A stretch of 64,000 bases of DNA from Sycon ciliatum (taxonomy: Eukaryota; Porifera; Calcarea; Leucosolenida; Sycettidae): contig NC_088647.1 in NCBI RefSeq assembly GCF_964019385.1, forward strand, positions 916,085 through 980,084, read 5' to 3'. Positions 9,585-21,410 of this stretch are shown piece by piece. Within the stretch, counting starts at the first letter, position 1. Each line of letters begins with the position of its first letter. A program made the translations under genes and the position numbers. The notes under the pieces were generated by a model that was not told the origin of the DNA, searched no databases, and was given only the letters and a program-made list of their open reading frames with translations.

Positions 9585-10252
9585 GTACATGTACATGTAC
9601 ATGCGATATTTCCCTGTAAATTTGGTGTGGTTTGCTTCCTGAAGCCCTCGCGTAATACTAAGTACATGTATATCATTAGTAGACATTACACCCACTTAAC
9701 TTTACAGTATAAACGATACATGTACTCACTGTATACTGCGTCCCGTACATGTACATGTATGCCACCAAGGACACGGATCCAGACGTTCCGCACTTCGGAG
9801 TTCGGACTGCGCTGGGTTACAGTCACGTGACGATTGTACTAAAGTAGCTCAAGTACACCCTCAAAACGCGCAGTGTCTTTGCGTGGGTGTCGGCGCATTT
9901 CACTGTATGTAGTAAAGTGGTTCGCTCATGCCGGGCACAGCATTAGCTAGCACAGTACACGCTCCCTGCTCCTGACCTAAGCCAGCGCGCGCGGGTCTCG
10001 TACTCAGGACATTGTGAATGTGATTTGCAGGCAAGCCCACAAGGCACAACCACTCGGTCAAAGCGCTGGTCTTGGGGCGAGTGTGTGGAATCTATCATTC
10101 AACCTAAAACTACATAACAACATTAGGTAGGAGCAGGCTCGAGAGGATGCGAGCGAAGAGCTTTGAAATTCCTAGGTTCAAAAAGTAGGTAGCTTGTTAC
10201 GTCAGCCCGTACTCGTGGCTCCACGCCAGGCGGAGGAGGGGTTTAGCGGAGA
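9585..10252. other. upstream region of the galactosyltransferase gene
   Basis: No other gene is seen. It holds short ACATGT tracts (to about 9601 and near 9750) and a TTACGTCAG word at 10198-10206 that resembles a CRE/bZIP site, about 50 bp before the start codon. No TATA box stands out. Promoter function is inference from position only. Confidence 0.35.
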
Positions 10253-11227
10253 ATGTTTCTTGCTGCACAGCAGAAGTGTCGTGCGTTGGTGCCACTGTGC
10301 ATTGGCCTCACGTTGCTGCTTTTCTTCAGCTCTAATCCGTTTTCAACGAGGCAATCCAGTCGAGTCCAAGACGAAAACCGAGTTAGGGAACATCCTGAAG
10401 AGGAAAAGATCAGCCCGCAGGTACAGAAAGTGCTGAACGTTCGCGTACTATGCTGGGTAATGACTGGAAGTAGTACGATCGCCAGGAAAGGTCCGGCAAT
10501 CTTGGCGACCTGGGGCAGGCGATGCGACAGACTCCTGTTCATGACTAGTGGCGAAGACAGGACAAACCTTTCAGGTCGAGTATCGCTGCCGGGTGTGACA
10601 GAGGGACGTCCTGCTCTGGTGGCGAAGTCTCGCGAAGCGTGGAAGTACGTGCACGAGAAGTACCGATGGTCATATGACTGGTTCTATAAGTGTGATGACG
10701 ACACCTATACGGTGGTGGAGAATCTCAAGTTCATGCTGTACACAACAAATACCACGCAGCCACGTTACTTGGGCAAACATCTACAGAGTGGAGGTATTGA
10801 GTGGCTATCTGGCGGTGCTGGTTATGTCCTCAACAGAGCAGCCCTGGGCAAACTGAACGAGCAAATTGGAAAAGGCTGTATGACGAACGCTCGTATAGAG
10901 AACGAGGACATGCTGGTATCTATCTGCCTGAAATCAGCTGGAGTCGCCATCTCAGACAGCCGGGACGCAGCAAGGAGCCGGTTCTTGCCCCTCAGTCCAG
11001 AGCTGCACCTCACACCTGGCGCTGTGGCCAGTTCTGCGTACAAATGGGTGCTGCAGTACTCTGTGGGCAAGTCCGAGGAAAACGAGGGACCCGGCTGCTG
11101 CTCTGAACTGGCGGTTTCGTTTCATTATATTTCACCGCAATCGCAGTATGCTCTAGACTATCTTATCTATAAGCTGCACACGTTTGGCGCATGGTCCAGC
11201 GATCTTCGGCGACTCGAAAATAGCTAG
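10253..11227 (+). CDS. C1GALT1: core 1 beta-1,3-galactosyltransferase (T-synthase) family
   Basis: The enzyme family adds galactose from UDP-Gal to GalNAc-Ser/Thr to make the core 1 O-glycan (T antigen) in the Golgi. The 324-residue frame is uninterrupted and intronless. It starts with a short cytosolic tail and a signal-anchor (about residues 11-30), giving a type II membrane protein. Family landmarks follow in order: ATWGRRCDRLLFMTS (85-99), WFYKCDDDTYTVVENL (143-158) with the metal-binding DDD at 148-150, GGAGYVL (187-193), ENEDM (216-220), DSRD (235-238) and GPGCCSELAVSFHYI (279-293). Length is slightly below the usual 360 or so, mainly in the stem. The start is the first methionine before the anchor. 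Lack of introns could mean an old retrocopy; the reading frame and motifs show no decay. Family assignment is firm; the exact paralogue is not. Confidence 0.93.
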   Translation: MFLAAQQKCRALVPLCIGLTLLLFFSSNPFSTRQSSRVQDENRVREHPEEEKISPQVQKVLNVRVLCWVMTGSSTIARKGPAILATWGRRCDRLLFMTSGEDRTNLSGRVSLPGVTEGRPALVAKSREAWKYVHEKYRWSYDWFYKCDDDTYTVVENLKFMLYTTNTTQPRYLGKHLQSGGIEWLSGGAGYVLNRAALGKLNEQIGKGCMTNARIENEDMLVSICLKSAGVAISDSRDAARSRFLPLSPELHLTPGAVASSAYKWVLQYSVGKSEENEGPGCCSELAVSFHYISPQSQYALDYLIYKLHTFGAWSSDLRRLENS

Positions 11228-11529
11228 CAGTATCCAGAGTCACGCCCCCCCCCCCCCCTCACACCCCCCCCCCCCCCCCCCCACACACACACACCCACAC
11301 ACCCACACACACACGTACAACAGACGTTACTTGCTAGTAGTTCACCTGCATCTAGAAACATATTTTAAAACGTGGCTGTTTCAACTTCGGGTCTTCTTGC
11401 CAGCACCGCACACCACAGGCCAGTATTTTACTAGTACAATGGGTTTTTGTTACGTGGGATGACCTGAACTCCTACTAGTCCTAGGGCTGATCACATTGAT
11501 CGCAAGTAGAATAACAATCTTAGTACCTT
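11228..11529. other. 3' flank with C-rich and AC-rich low complexity
   Basis: A poly-C tract with short A/T breaks and an AC repeat lie at about 11246-11312. No gene or clear polyadenylation signal is seen. Confidence 0.5.
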
Positions 11530-11534
11530 TTGTT

Positions 11535-11632
11535 GCGTGTGTGTGTGTCTGTCTGTGTGTGTGTCTGTGTGCGTGTGTGTTTGTGTGTGTGTGTGTGTGT
11601 GTCTGTGTGTGTCTGTGTGTCTGTGTGTCTGT
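11535..11632. repeat. (TG)n microsatellite with TCTG variants
   Basis: About 100 bp of TG repeat mixed with TCTG units lies directly before a LINE fragment. Open frames through it are artefacts of the repeat. Confidence 0.85.
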
Positions 11633-11640
11633 GCACGAAG

Positions 11641-12459
11641 GGCATGGCGGTGGGTCAACGAAAATCAGTTGATCCCGTTCAACTCGGTGGTAACAGCAGG
11701 ATTGACATGGTGGACGGGTTCCGGTACCTTGGCAGTGTGCTCTCTGCTGACGGAACGGTGGATGCGGACCTCGCTGCTCGTTTGGCGTATGCGTCCAGGC
11801 CGTTCGGCGTGCTCTGGTCTCCGATATTTCAGTGCGTACATCTCTCGGTCCACACCAAGCGGCTGGTGTATCGTGCTATTGTCCTTTCTGCTCTTCTCTA
11901 CGGTGCGGAGACATGGCCCATCAAAGTGGGTCATATTCACCGATTCAACACCTTTCACCAACAGTGTATTCGCACAATTCTCGGTATCTCTCGTCGTGAG
12001 CAATGGGAGGAGAGATTGTCGTCAGCATCGCTGAGTGAGCTGGCAGAGGTGGAGGAGAGGTTGCCGTCGGCCTCGCTGAGTGAGCTGGCAGGGGTGGACG
12101 CCGACATGGCCGATGTGATCATGAAGTAGCGCTTGCGGTGGCTTGGTCATTTTGCACGGATGAAGGAGACCCGGCTACCCAAGCAGATGCTGTTCGGCGA
12201 ACTGCCCTGCAAACGCCCGCAACATGGTCCCAAGAAGCGCTGGCGGGATGGTGTGTCCTCGGACTTTACTGTCATCGGTTTGTCTGAAGCGGACTGGTAT
12301 GACACAGCGCAGGAGAGATCCACCTCGTTTCAGTGTTGTCGACAGAGGGTCGAGAAGGAAGCCCCAGACATCCCGTGCCCCAACTACCGCTGTGACAGAG
12401 TGTTCCGTCGTCCTGGTGACCTCAAGCGGCATGCGCCATACTGCAGATTTCGAGTTTAG
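11641..12459 (+). mobile_element. LINE ORF2 C-terminal fragment with zinc-finger-like end
   Basis: The translation shows the end of the RT: MVDGFRYLGSVLSADGT, RLVYRAIVLSALLYGAETW and FHQQCIRTILGISRREQW. After an in-frame TAG (12127-12129) it continues RLRWLGHFARM and ends with a CPNYRCDRVFRRPGDLKRH stretch. That end is a C2H2-like finger of the kind found at the C-terminus of some LINE ORF2 proteins. A 45-bp segment is duplicated in tandem (12007-12051 and 12052-12096). The fragment is 5'-truncated and at least once broken, so it is not an active gene. Confidence 0.75.
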
Positions 12460-12524
12460 AACCTCAGCGTGAGGAAGCCATCGCTATCATTGCTACGGCA
12501 ATGGGCGTTCAAGGTTCAAGGTCA

Positions 12525-12559
<35 letters not shown>

Positions 12560-12956
12560 CACTACCGTATTTAGGCATGTGGTGTTATGGACTGGCCTGT
12601 CCATGTACACGTACATGTATGATGCTCTCAGGTCAATCATTTGCATAATTTCAGCATACCGCAATGTAGCATAATAACTGGCATAATTTGGGCATAATGG
12701 AAAGCAAAATTCAGCAATTTACGGAGCATAATCCGCCAAGGGCTGGCTTTTGCATTTCCAACACAAAAAAGAGAACATCAGATTCGACAGCATTTTACTA
12801 ACATAATGACTGTCATTAATGGGCTAGATGTTAGCAAGTGGGCCTACAATGTACATGTACATGTAGATACAAGATTGTATTGGTGTGTCTGTCTGCAGTT
12901 TGGGAGTCATTGTGTTTTTTCGTGTTTGTGTTTTTCTACAAAGAACACAAACCCGG
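12460..12956. other. spacer with (TG)n and ACATGT tracts
   Basis: A short TG repeat lies at about 12527-12556. ACATGT tracts lie near 12600 and 12850, and the hAT-like remnant lies between them. No gene is seen. Confidence 0.4.
12640..12744. mobile_element. hAT-like element remnant (right end)
   Basis: The stretch is rich in GCATAAT words and ends GCATAATCCGCCAAGGGCT, the same terminus as the element ending at 8830. The left end and target duplication were not found, so this is a partial copy. Confidence 0.55.
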
Positions 12957-13879
12957 CTCGAGACGAAAATAAGAACAAGAAAGGTAACAAAGTTGCATGC
13001 AGGGAGAACGAAGAAACGACTAGAACACAGAAGTTGAGGGTTGACAGAACAAACAACTATTGAGTCGGGGATGACTACTAGTATCCACTAGCGCAGCTGT
13101 GTAGGTGTGTAGGTGGGGCGTTGTGGACTCCTCTGACCAGAGGTCTCGGTATCCTTGCACACAACGCGCACCAGGGGGGGGGGGGGGTAAAAAAGAAAGA
13201 AAGAAGAAAGCGTTAGGCCATCAGGTAGTATGCTAGTCTGTGGTATACACGTCGACAGCAGTCCCACAAGTTTGCTCGAGGAGGTACTTGTACACTGCTA
13301 CTTTGAAGCCTTGCAGCGCTGCCTTGGATGGGGGAGCGTTCAGGATGGCAGAGGGTAGAGCATTCCATGTTGTTAGTAGGTCGAACGAGAAGGATCGGTG
13401 TAGGATGGCAGGACCTGTGGCGGGGAGTGGGTTTGACAACTGGAAGGCATGGGAGTGTTTCACTTGATGTTAGTGGCGTGTTCTGGGGCGGGCGGGCTCA
13501 GGGGAGAGCAGGTGGCAGCATGTCTGTCAGCTGGGCTGGACCGGAAATGTAGTGCAGCTTGAACAGGTAGCACACCCCGAGACTTGCCGACGCACTAATA
13601 AGCTTGGGAGTATGGTCCCAGCGCCAATGCTGCGCATGCACCGTTGCTGGATGCGGTCAAGATTCGCAAGGTTGGACCGGGCTGCGCCTTGCCAGACTAG
13701 GGGAGCATATTCCATGGTTGGGCGGATGAAGCCTTTGTATACGCTGAGGCGACCATTGCGATCGAGTACTGGGCACACCTTCCTGAAGAAGCCAAGGCGC
13801 TGGCTGGCTCTGACTTCAACCTGGTGGAGATGGCTCCGGAACAGCAGTTTGCGGTCGAAGGTCACACCAAAAAGCTTAA

Positions 13880-14738
13880 CGGGGACGTTAAGGCTGAAAT
13901 CAAAATTTCACCAGTTGTAGTCTTCGGGGTGCTGAGTCGAATGGCCTTGGTCCGAGAAAGCTGAGACGCTCCCTTCCTGCTTTTATCCCAATCGAACTCG
14001 CGCACTTCCACCGAAACTGGGTGACTGCGCCCTACTAGATGGGGATTTGTATGCAAAATGTAACTAAAAGCACCATTTCGTTCTTATAAAAGCACGGATG
14101 ACCGCGATTGGCCCATATGTTGTACTCTTTTGGACGCTGGGTCGACTGGTTTTGTTCGAAAAGGCTGCGATGCAGCGTTCTTCCTTTATTCCCAATCGAA
14201 CATGGTTGAACAAGCGGTCACGTGCTCCTGGGTGCCCAAATCACCTGGTCGCCACGCCAGCAGGCGACAACTTTCACACCAATACAAGGTTCAACTCGAG
14301 TTCAATTCGAGTGACAGGACTGCACCCAAAAAAGGTCAAACAGGCTAGTAAGTTGTACCCTGCAGGCACGGTGACCAGGAAACTGGTGTACGCAGGAGCA
14401 CGTGACCACTTGTTCAACCGTGTTCGATTGGGAATAAAGGAGGAACGCTGCATCGCAGCCTTTTCGGACCAAATCCAGTCGACTCAGCGTCCAAAAGACT
14501 ACAACATATGGGCCAATCGCGGTCATCCGTGCTTTTATAAGAACGACATGGCGCTTTTAGTGACATTTTGCATACAAATCCCCATCTAGTAGGGCGCAGT
14601 CACCCAGTTTTGGTGGAAATGCGCGAGTTCGATTGGGATTAAAGTAGAAAGGGAGCGTCTCAGCTTCCTCGGACCACGACCATTCGACTCAGCACTCCGA
14701 AGACTACAACTGGTGAAATTTTGATTTAAGCTTCCCCC
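13880..14738. mobile_element. 859-bp foldback DNA transposon, second copy
   Basis: This is the same element as 1630-2490, with its central part in the opposite orientation. TTAA flanks it at 13876-13879 and 14739-14742. Removing the insert and one TTAA restores the host LINE frame exactly (TVIREETDVK then LFGVTFDRKL), which proves the boundaries and the TTAA duplication. The terminal few bases are more diverged than in the first copy (left end CGGGGACGTTAAGG). There is no transposase. Confidence 0.92.
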
Positions 14739-15596
14739 TTAACATCGGTTTCCTCTCTGATCACGGTACCATCGAAGCTGAGAGAAGAGGGTGGGAGGGG
14801 TGTTGATCGTCGGGTCATCGACATTCCCTGGCACTTTGTCGGCTCCAACTGGACCTTCCATCTCGATCTCACAGCTTGGAGCTCATCGAGGGAGGCTTGC
14901 AGTGAGTTAAAAGTGGCGGGGGACACGTCATCGGCACGGATCAGGTAGTACAGTGTTGTGTCGTCTGCGTACGACGCTAGCTGGCACTCAGGGGAGACAC
15001 CATCAGAGATGTCGTTGACATAATAATATAATAAGGAAGAGCGTTGGTCATAAGATGCTACCTTGCGGAACACCGGCTTGGATTGGGAAGTGCGAGGAGG
15101 TCTGACCACCAACAACAGCCCCTATTTTCCTTTCCTGAAGGTAGGAGCGAAGCCAAGACAGAACTGACCCGCCAATACCGGACATTTCAGCTGTATGCAG
15201 TATACCAGTGTGCGAAACTTTATCGAAAGCACCAGCTATGTCGACTGCAACAAGCCGAGCGATTCCATTGCGACCCACTATGCCGGACCACTCATGATGG
15301 AGGGCAGTGAGGAGGTCGGCAGTTCCAAGTCCACGGCGGAAGCCAAACTGCCTGGGAGATAGGACCATTATGACGTTCAAGGTGATTGACAATTTGCCTG
15401 TTGATGATAGTCTCCATAATCTTTGACAAAATGCTCAGAAGGGAAACAGGTCGGTAATGTCTTACTGCTGCTTTGGAAGCGCGCTTGTGGATAGGCACGA
15501 CGTGTGCCGTCTTCCAGGGGTCAGGATGATGCGAGCAGCGTAGGCAGAGGGCAAAAAGCTTAGTCAGAGGGGGTGCAAGCTCTTTCGCACACGTCC

Positions 15597-17410
<1,814 letters not shown>

Positions 17411-17505
17411 CACTCTGGAAGAACCCGTGCTGGGAGATTATCTGGACCAGTGGCTTTGTTGACTGGGAGCTTGCGGAGCTCCCTCTGAACCTCAGCAGTG
17501 CGAAT

Positions 17506-17708
17506 TAGGCCTTGGCGGATAATGCCGGCAGAAAAATTGGCAGAATTCGGTACTTTTTCTGGTAAGTTTCATGCATGTTTGGTATGTGGATAAAGAAATG
17601 GAGCAGAATTCGAGGAATTGCCCGCCATAAGGTTTGTATGACTCTGCCAATTTCACTGCTTTTCGAGCAGAATCTGCCACCTTTTCGAGCAGAATCCGCC
17701 AAGGGCTA
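17506..17708. mobile_element. hAT-type MITE, 203 bp
   Basis: Ends are TAGGCCTTGGCGGATAATGC and TCCGCCAAGGGCTA, with near-identical 8-bp flanks GTGCGAAT (17498-17505) and GTGCGAAA (17709-17716). The interior has repeated GCAGAAT words. A closely related copy in the other orientation lies at 19788-19964. It interrupts the start of the RT domain of the minus-strand LINE. Confidence 0.88.
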
Positions 17709-17999
17709 GTGCGAAAGCGGATCATGCCAATTGTTGCTGGTGGGTTGTGTTGCTTGGCTCTTGGAATGCTGGACGGGTCAATGTCATTGTCTCCAAGACT
17801 GCATTTTTGTGAGAAGAAATTCCCAAAACATTCCAACTTCTCCTTCGCGGTGCGGCGCTCTCTGCTGTTCTCATCAATGAGTGTGGGAATATCAGACTGG
17901 TGTCCAAAGCCACCTGCACGCTTAATGGTACTCCACCTTTCCTTGTCTTTGAGACAGCCAGTTGTAAGCTTAGTGCGAAGCACCCTATCTCTGTAGCGC

Positions 18000-18807
18000 C
18001 CCACCATAAACACCTTGGCATTGTCATAGATTCCGCCCTCTCCTGGTCTCACCATGCTGATCATGTGTCGTCCAAAGTATGCCGATCTGTCGGCATAATG
18101 TCAAGTCACTTGTCCCATTTGCCCAAAAATTGCCGGATTAATTTTTATAAATCATACATTCTTCCCCTATTCACGTACGGCTTCCCTGCCTGGTCCACCA
18201 TTAACAAAACCCACATAGGTAAATTAGAAATTCTCCATCGCCGTATACTGCGAATCATATTTCGTACTGATCGTTATACATGTATCTCAAATCTAGACTT
18301 GTATGCTGCTGCATCCACTACCACTCTGCAACATTACCTTGATGCTTCCAAGTGCACCCTGGCACATTCAATTTTCCTTGGCCAGCACCCTGCTCATTTA
18401 CAGTCCCGTAATTGGTTCAATTCAGGTGGCACCACCCGAAGCTGCGTTCGTCTCCCCCTAGCTAGGTCTACCCTATTCGTAAATTCCCCTTTCTTTTCCT
18501 CCTACTCCACGTGGCTCCAACTGCCTCCCAGTGTTAGGCAAGCTCCAGATATGCCCAAATTCCGTACCCTCGTCAGACAGCACTTCAGTATCTCCCAGTA
18601 AACAAAGTCACAGTCACCACTTCCGCTGCATAGCTCGCTGAGCATCCCATTGCTTTGTAAGTTGCTAATCCCTTCCCACTTTGTGTACGTGCTCTTCATT
18701 TTCTTTTTTCTCTTCTTCCGTGGTTGGTCTCACCCTCTCCTCAATTCAATTGGCTGTCTTGACATGCCACGAGGTGCAGAAATAAATAAAATTAATAAAT
18801 AAAATAA
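18000..18807 (+). mobile_element. LINE of a different family, 5'-truncated
   Basis: It encodes the RT end: HKHLGIVIDSALSWSHHADH, NFYKSYILPLFTYGFPAW and LEILHRRILRIIFRTD, with a stop at 18599-18601. The tail is an AATAA-type repeat at about 18781-18807. It splits the endonuclease-RT linker of the minus-strand LINE. The exact 5' edge (about 17998-18003) and target duplication are uncertain. Confidence 0.8.
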
Positions 18808-19504
18808 GTGTAATCTGTTCGGCAGCTTGTGCTCTTGCCATTGTGCGAATATTCTGTTCCACGGCATCGGCATACATACATGTACGTTGCAACTGTTGTG
18901 AGCCTGGATTCCGCTGCCACGACTTCCAAGCTCGTTGCTTTGCGGCGACAGCAGCATTGCACTCAGGTGTCCACCAAGTCGGATTCGATGGGCGTGCGGT
19001 AAGTTTTTTTGCTTGGGATGAACATTGCCATGCCCTGCTGAATTTGCTGAGTCAGGCGTGTGCACTGTGCAGGCCTCCTCTGGGTCATCCTGTAGAAGGG
19101 AATCCCAGTCTGAGGTGCGCAGGAATGCTCTCAGGCGGCTCCAGTCAGCAAGGTTGTAGCGCCACACACGCCTAGACGTGGGAAGCTCCCTAGCGGATGC
19201 TGCTGAGACAAAGGAACATAGTACAACCTGGTGGTCAGACTTTCCGAGGGGAGGTAACAGGGAGGTACGGGTTTCCGGATAGTCGGAAAGGATTAGATCT
19301 AGAGTATTGAGCCCACGAGTGGGAGCGGATACATGCTGGGTGAGCTGGTGCCCAACAGCCACCTCTTCCATGTACTCACCGGCTAAAGTTGTCTTCGTGC
19401 TTACAAGCCACCTGGCATTGTGCACATTGAAGTCCCCTGCGAGGATGGTGTGAGCAGCGCCGTGTCGCACAAGGTCGATTGTGGTGTCAAGTGTAAAGGG
19501 GATA

Positions 19505-19696
19505 CAGTGAACTTCGCTAATAACGACTGCGGATATAACGACTATTCGCGAATAACGACATAATTTCCATGCCCAGAGCAAAGTCCCATCCAACTGTAAT
19601 ACATAATTATAATGAGACTTCGGGTATAACGACACTTTGTGAATAACGACACTTTTCTGATGCCCCGCCGAGTGTCGTTATAAGCGAAGTTGACTG
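19505..19696. mobile_element. pogo/Tigger-like MITE, copy 1
   Basis: Inverted ends CAGTGAACTTCGCTAATAAC and the complement of CAGTCAACTTCGCTTATAAC are flanked by TA on both sides (19503-19504, 19697-19698). A CAG start with a TA duplication is typical of pogo-like Tc1/mariner elements. At 192 bp there is no room for a transposase. It is inserted in the endonuclease region of the minus-strand LINE. Other copies are at 42088, 53905 and 55978. Confidence 0.9.
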
Positions 19697-19787
19697 TACA
19701 CGTACTGGTAGGGATGGGCGTGCCATGCCCGGCATTGGGTTATTAAAACGTTCTAAAACACATGTACAAATGTACATGTACGTGTAC

Positions 19788-19964
19788 TAGGGGTGTGCGG
19801 ATAATGCTCGAAAAGCAGTGAAATTGGCAGAACCATACAAACCTTAGCGGGGGGGCTCGAATTCTGCTTCATTTCTTTATCCACATACCAAACATGCATG
19901 AAACTTACCAGAAAAAGTACCGAATTCTGCCAATTGTTCTGCCGGCATTATCCGCATATGCCTA
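19788..19964. mobile_element. hAT-type MITE, 177 bp
   Basis: This is the reversed relative of the copy at 17506-17708: it shares the GCGGATAATGC end and the interior with AAAAGCAGTGAAATTGGCAG. Flanks are ACGTGTAC (19780-19787) and ACATGTAC (19965-19972), 7 of 8 bases the same. Confidence 0.82.
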
Positions 19965-19972
19965 ACATGTAC

Positions 19973-20888
19973 ATCCATCTGAAAGTCTTAGGAAGTGCTT
20001 CAAAATGGCGACAATGTCAGTAAAGAAGATCAGGAAATATTGCGTAGATACAAAATGATTATGTACATGTACATGTACATGCATTTCGGGTATGCATGTT
20101 GACTGTTGAGTATGTATGTGCAGTATGCACGCCAGGGCGCGAAGTCAACACTTCGTCTCCGATCTCCCCTTGTTGACTGCACGTGACCCTTATACTGCAC
20201 GTGACCCTTATACTGCACGTGACCCTTATGACAGACTTTATCATGTACAGTAACACACTGAGCTGAGCTCAGAACATCGCATGCTCTATTTATACCACTA
20301 AATACTATCAAAGTATCAAGGCTTTAATATCAAGCCCGCATTTTTCTGAGCTACATGTATTCCGTAGACAGACTGTGTGTGTCATTCTCCTTCGCAGCGT
20401 GCACGTGTGCCGCGTCGCCGCTTGACGTCTGTGATTTCATTGGTTGCCGAGATGCACTCGTCAACTCCCGGGTTCATGACCCCAAGTGGAAAGTGTCAAA
20501 AACCATGATTGTGAAGCTTTCGGTATAGTCTCAGACGGGGACCATGATGGAGATCACATAGGCAGTGATAGATGCGATAGATGCCGATACACAGTCATCA
20601 TCGGCTGCTGGTGTAGATCTACATCACTTACATGATTGTACGTGTGGGCTCTACCAAGTACCATGATCACGTGTACTTGGTAGCTAGTGAATTTTCAGAT
20701 ACATGTACGAATAGAACACAAGTATTACTCTCTAGTGTTCTCAGTAAGTAGTTGGGAACGCGCCGTTTTGCGCTTGTGTAGATCTACCATACAATGTACA
20801 ATGTATGCAGTATTGCATCTCGAGCAGGCAACGGCTATCCAATATTTGGCGCTCTCGCCTCTTCCAATGCCCTGTATGATTGCTTATG
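19973..20888. other. non-coding stretch
   Basis: No gene is seen. It holds an ACATGT tract near 20054-20080, the small tandem repeat at 20178-20229, and two single CACGTG-like words elsewhere. Confidence 0.45.
20178..20229. repeat. 17-18-bp tandem repeat with CACGTG, three units
   Basis: Three copies of CTGCACGTGACCCTTATA lie head to tail. Each carries a CACGTG E-box-type word. They could bind bHLH factors in principle, but no nearby gene start supports a regulatory role. Confidence 0.75.
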
Positions 20889-20926
20889 AGAACACCTTCT
20901 AACCAACAAGAGAATTAGGAGCTTGT
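20889..20926. repeat. inverted piece of the BEL LTR at the element's outer edge
   Basis: About 38 bp here are the reverse complement of an internal LTR segment at about 20970-21008, lying immediately outside the 3' LTR. It may be a filler formed at integration or a later rearrangement. It also explains why no clear target duplication is seen on this side. Confidence 0.75.
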
Positions 20927-21180
20927 TTTCGTGAGATCCTAGTGCCCCGTGGCACAACCCTCGTCACAGACACAAGCTCCTAATTCTCTTGTTGGTTAGA
21001 AGGTGTTCTTTATTCATCCGTCCCTGTTCTCGGGAGTTGTGTGATTATAGGAAAAATAGTGTGGAAAGTGAGTCGGACATGTATGGAAAAGTGTTGTATC
21101 GTGCTCTTTACAGTGGGTGCCCAATCGGGCAAAGCACAAACGAAAAGGGTGCCGTAAGTCAGTGCTGTCATGCAGCAACA
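20924..21180 (-). repeat. 3' LTR of the BEL/Pao element
   Basis: A 257-bp LTR with TG...CA ends, indistinguishable by eye from the 5' LTR. Confidence 0.92.
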
Positions 21181-21410
21181 TTCTCCCCCCTGGTTACGAA
21201 CCGTGGGAGAGTTAACATAAACATGCAAAAAAGAACAGAAGAAAAGCGAAGAAGACTGTATTAAAACCTAGCAACCATCGTGTTATTCGAGTAGAAATAA
21301 GGGTGGACGGTCCATGGACGCACGAAACAAGAAAAAGGAAAACAAGAAAAAAAGAGAAAAAAAAACAGCGCAGCTAGCTGCAGCTCAGAAGTGCGGGAGG
21401 CATGACAGCT

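Noticed and set aside
17634-17996. Plus-strand frame of 120 codons
   Set aside because: Antisense of the LINE linker and RT start, running through the hAT MITE.
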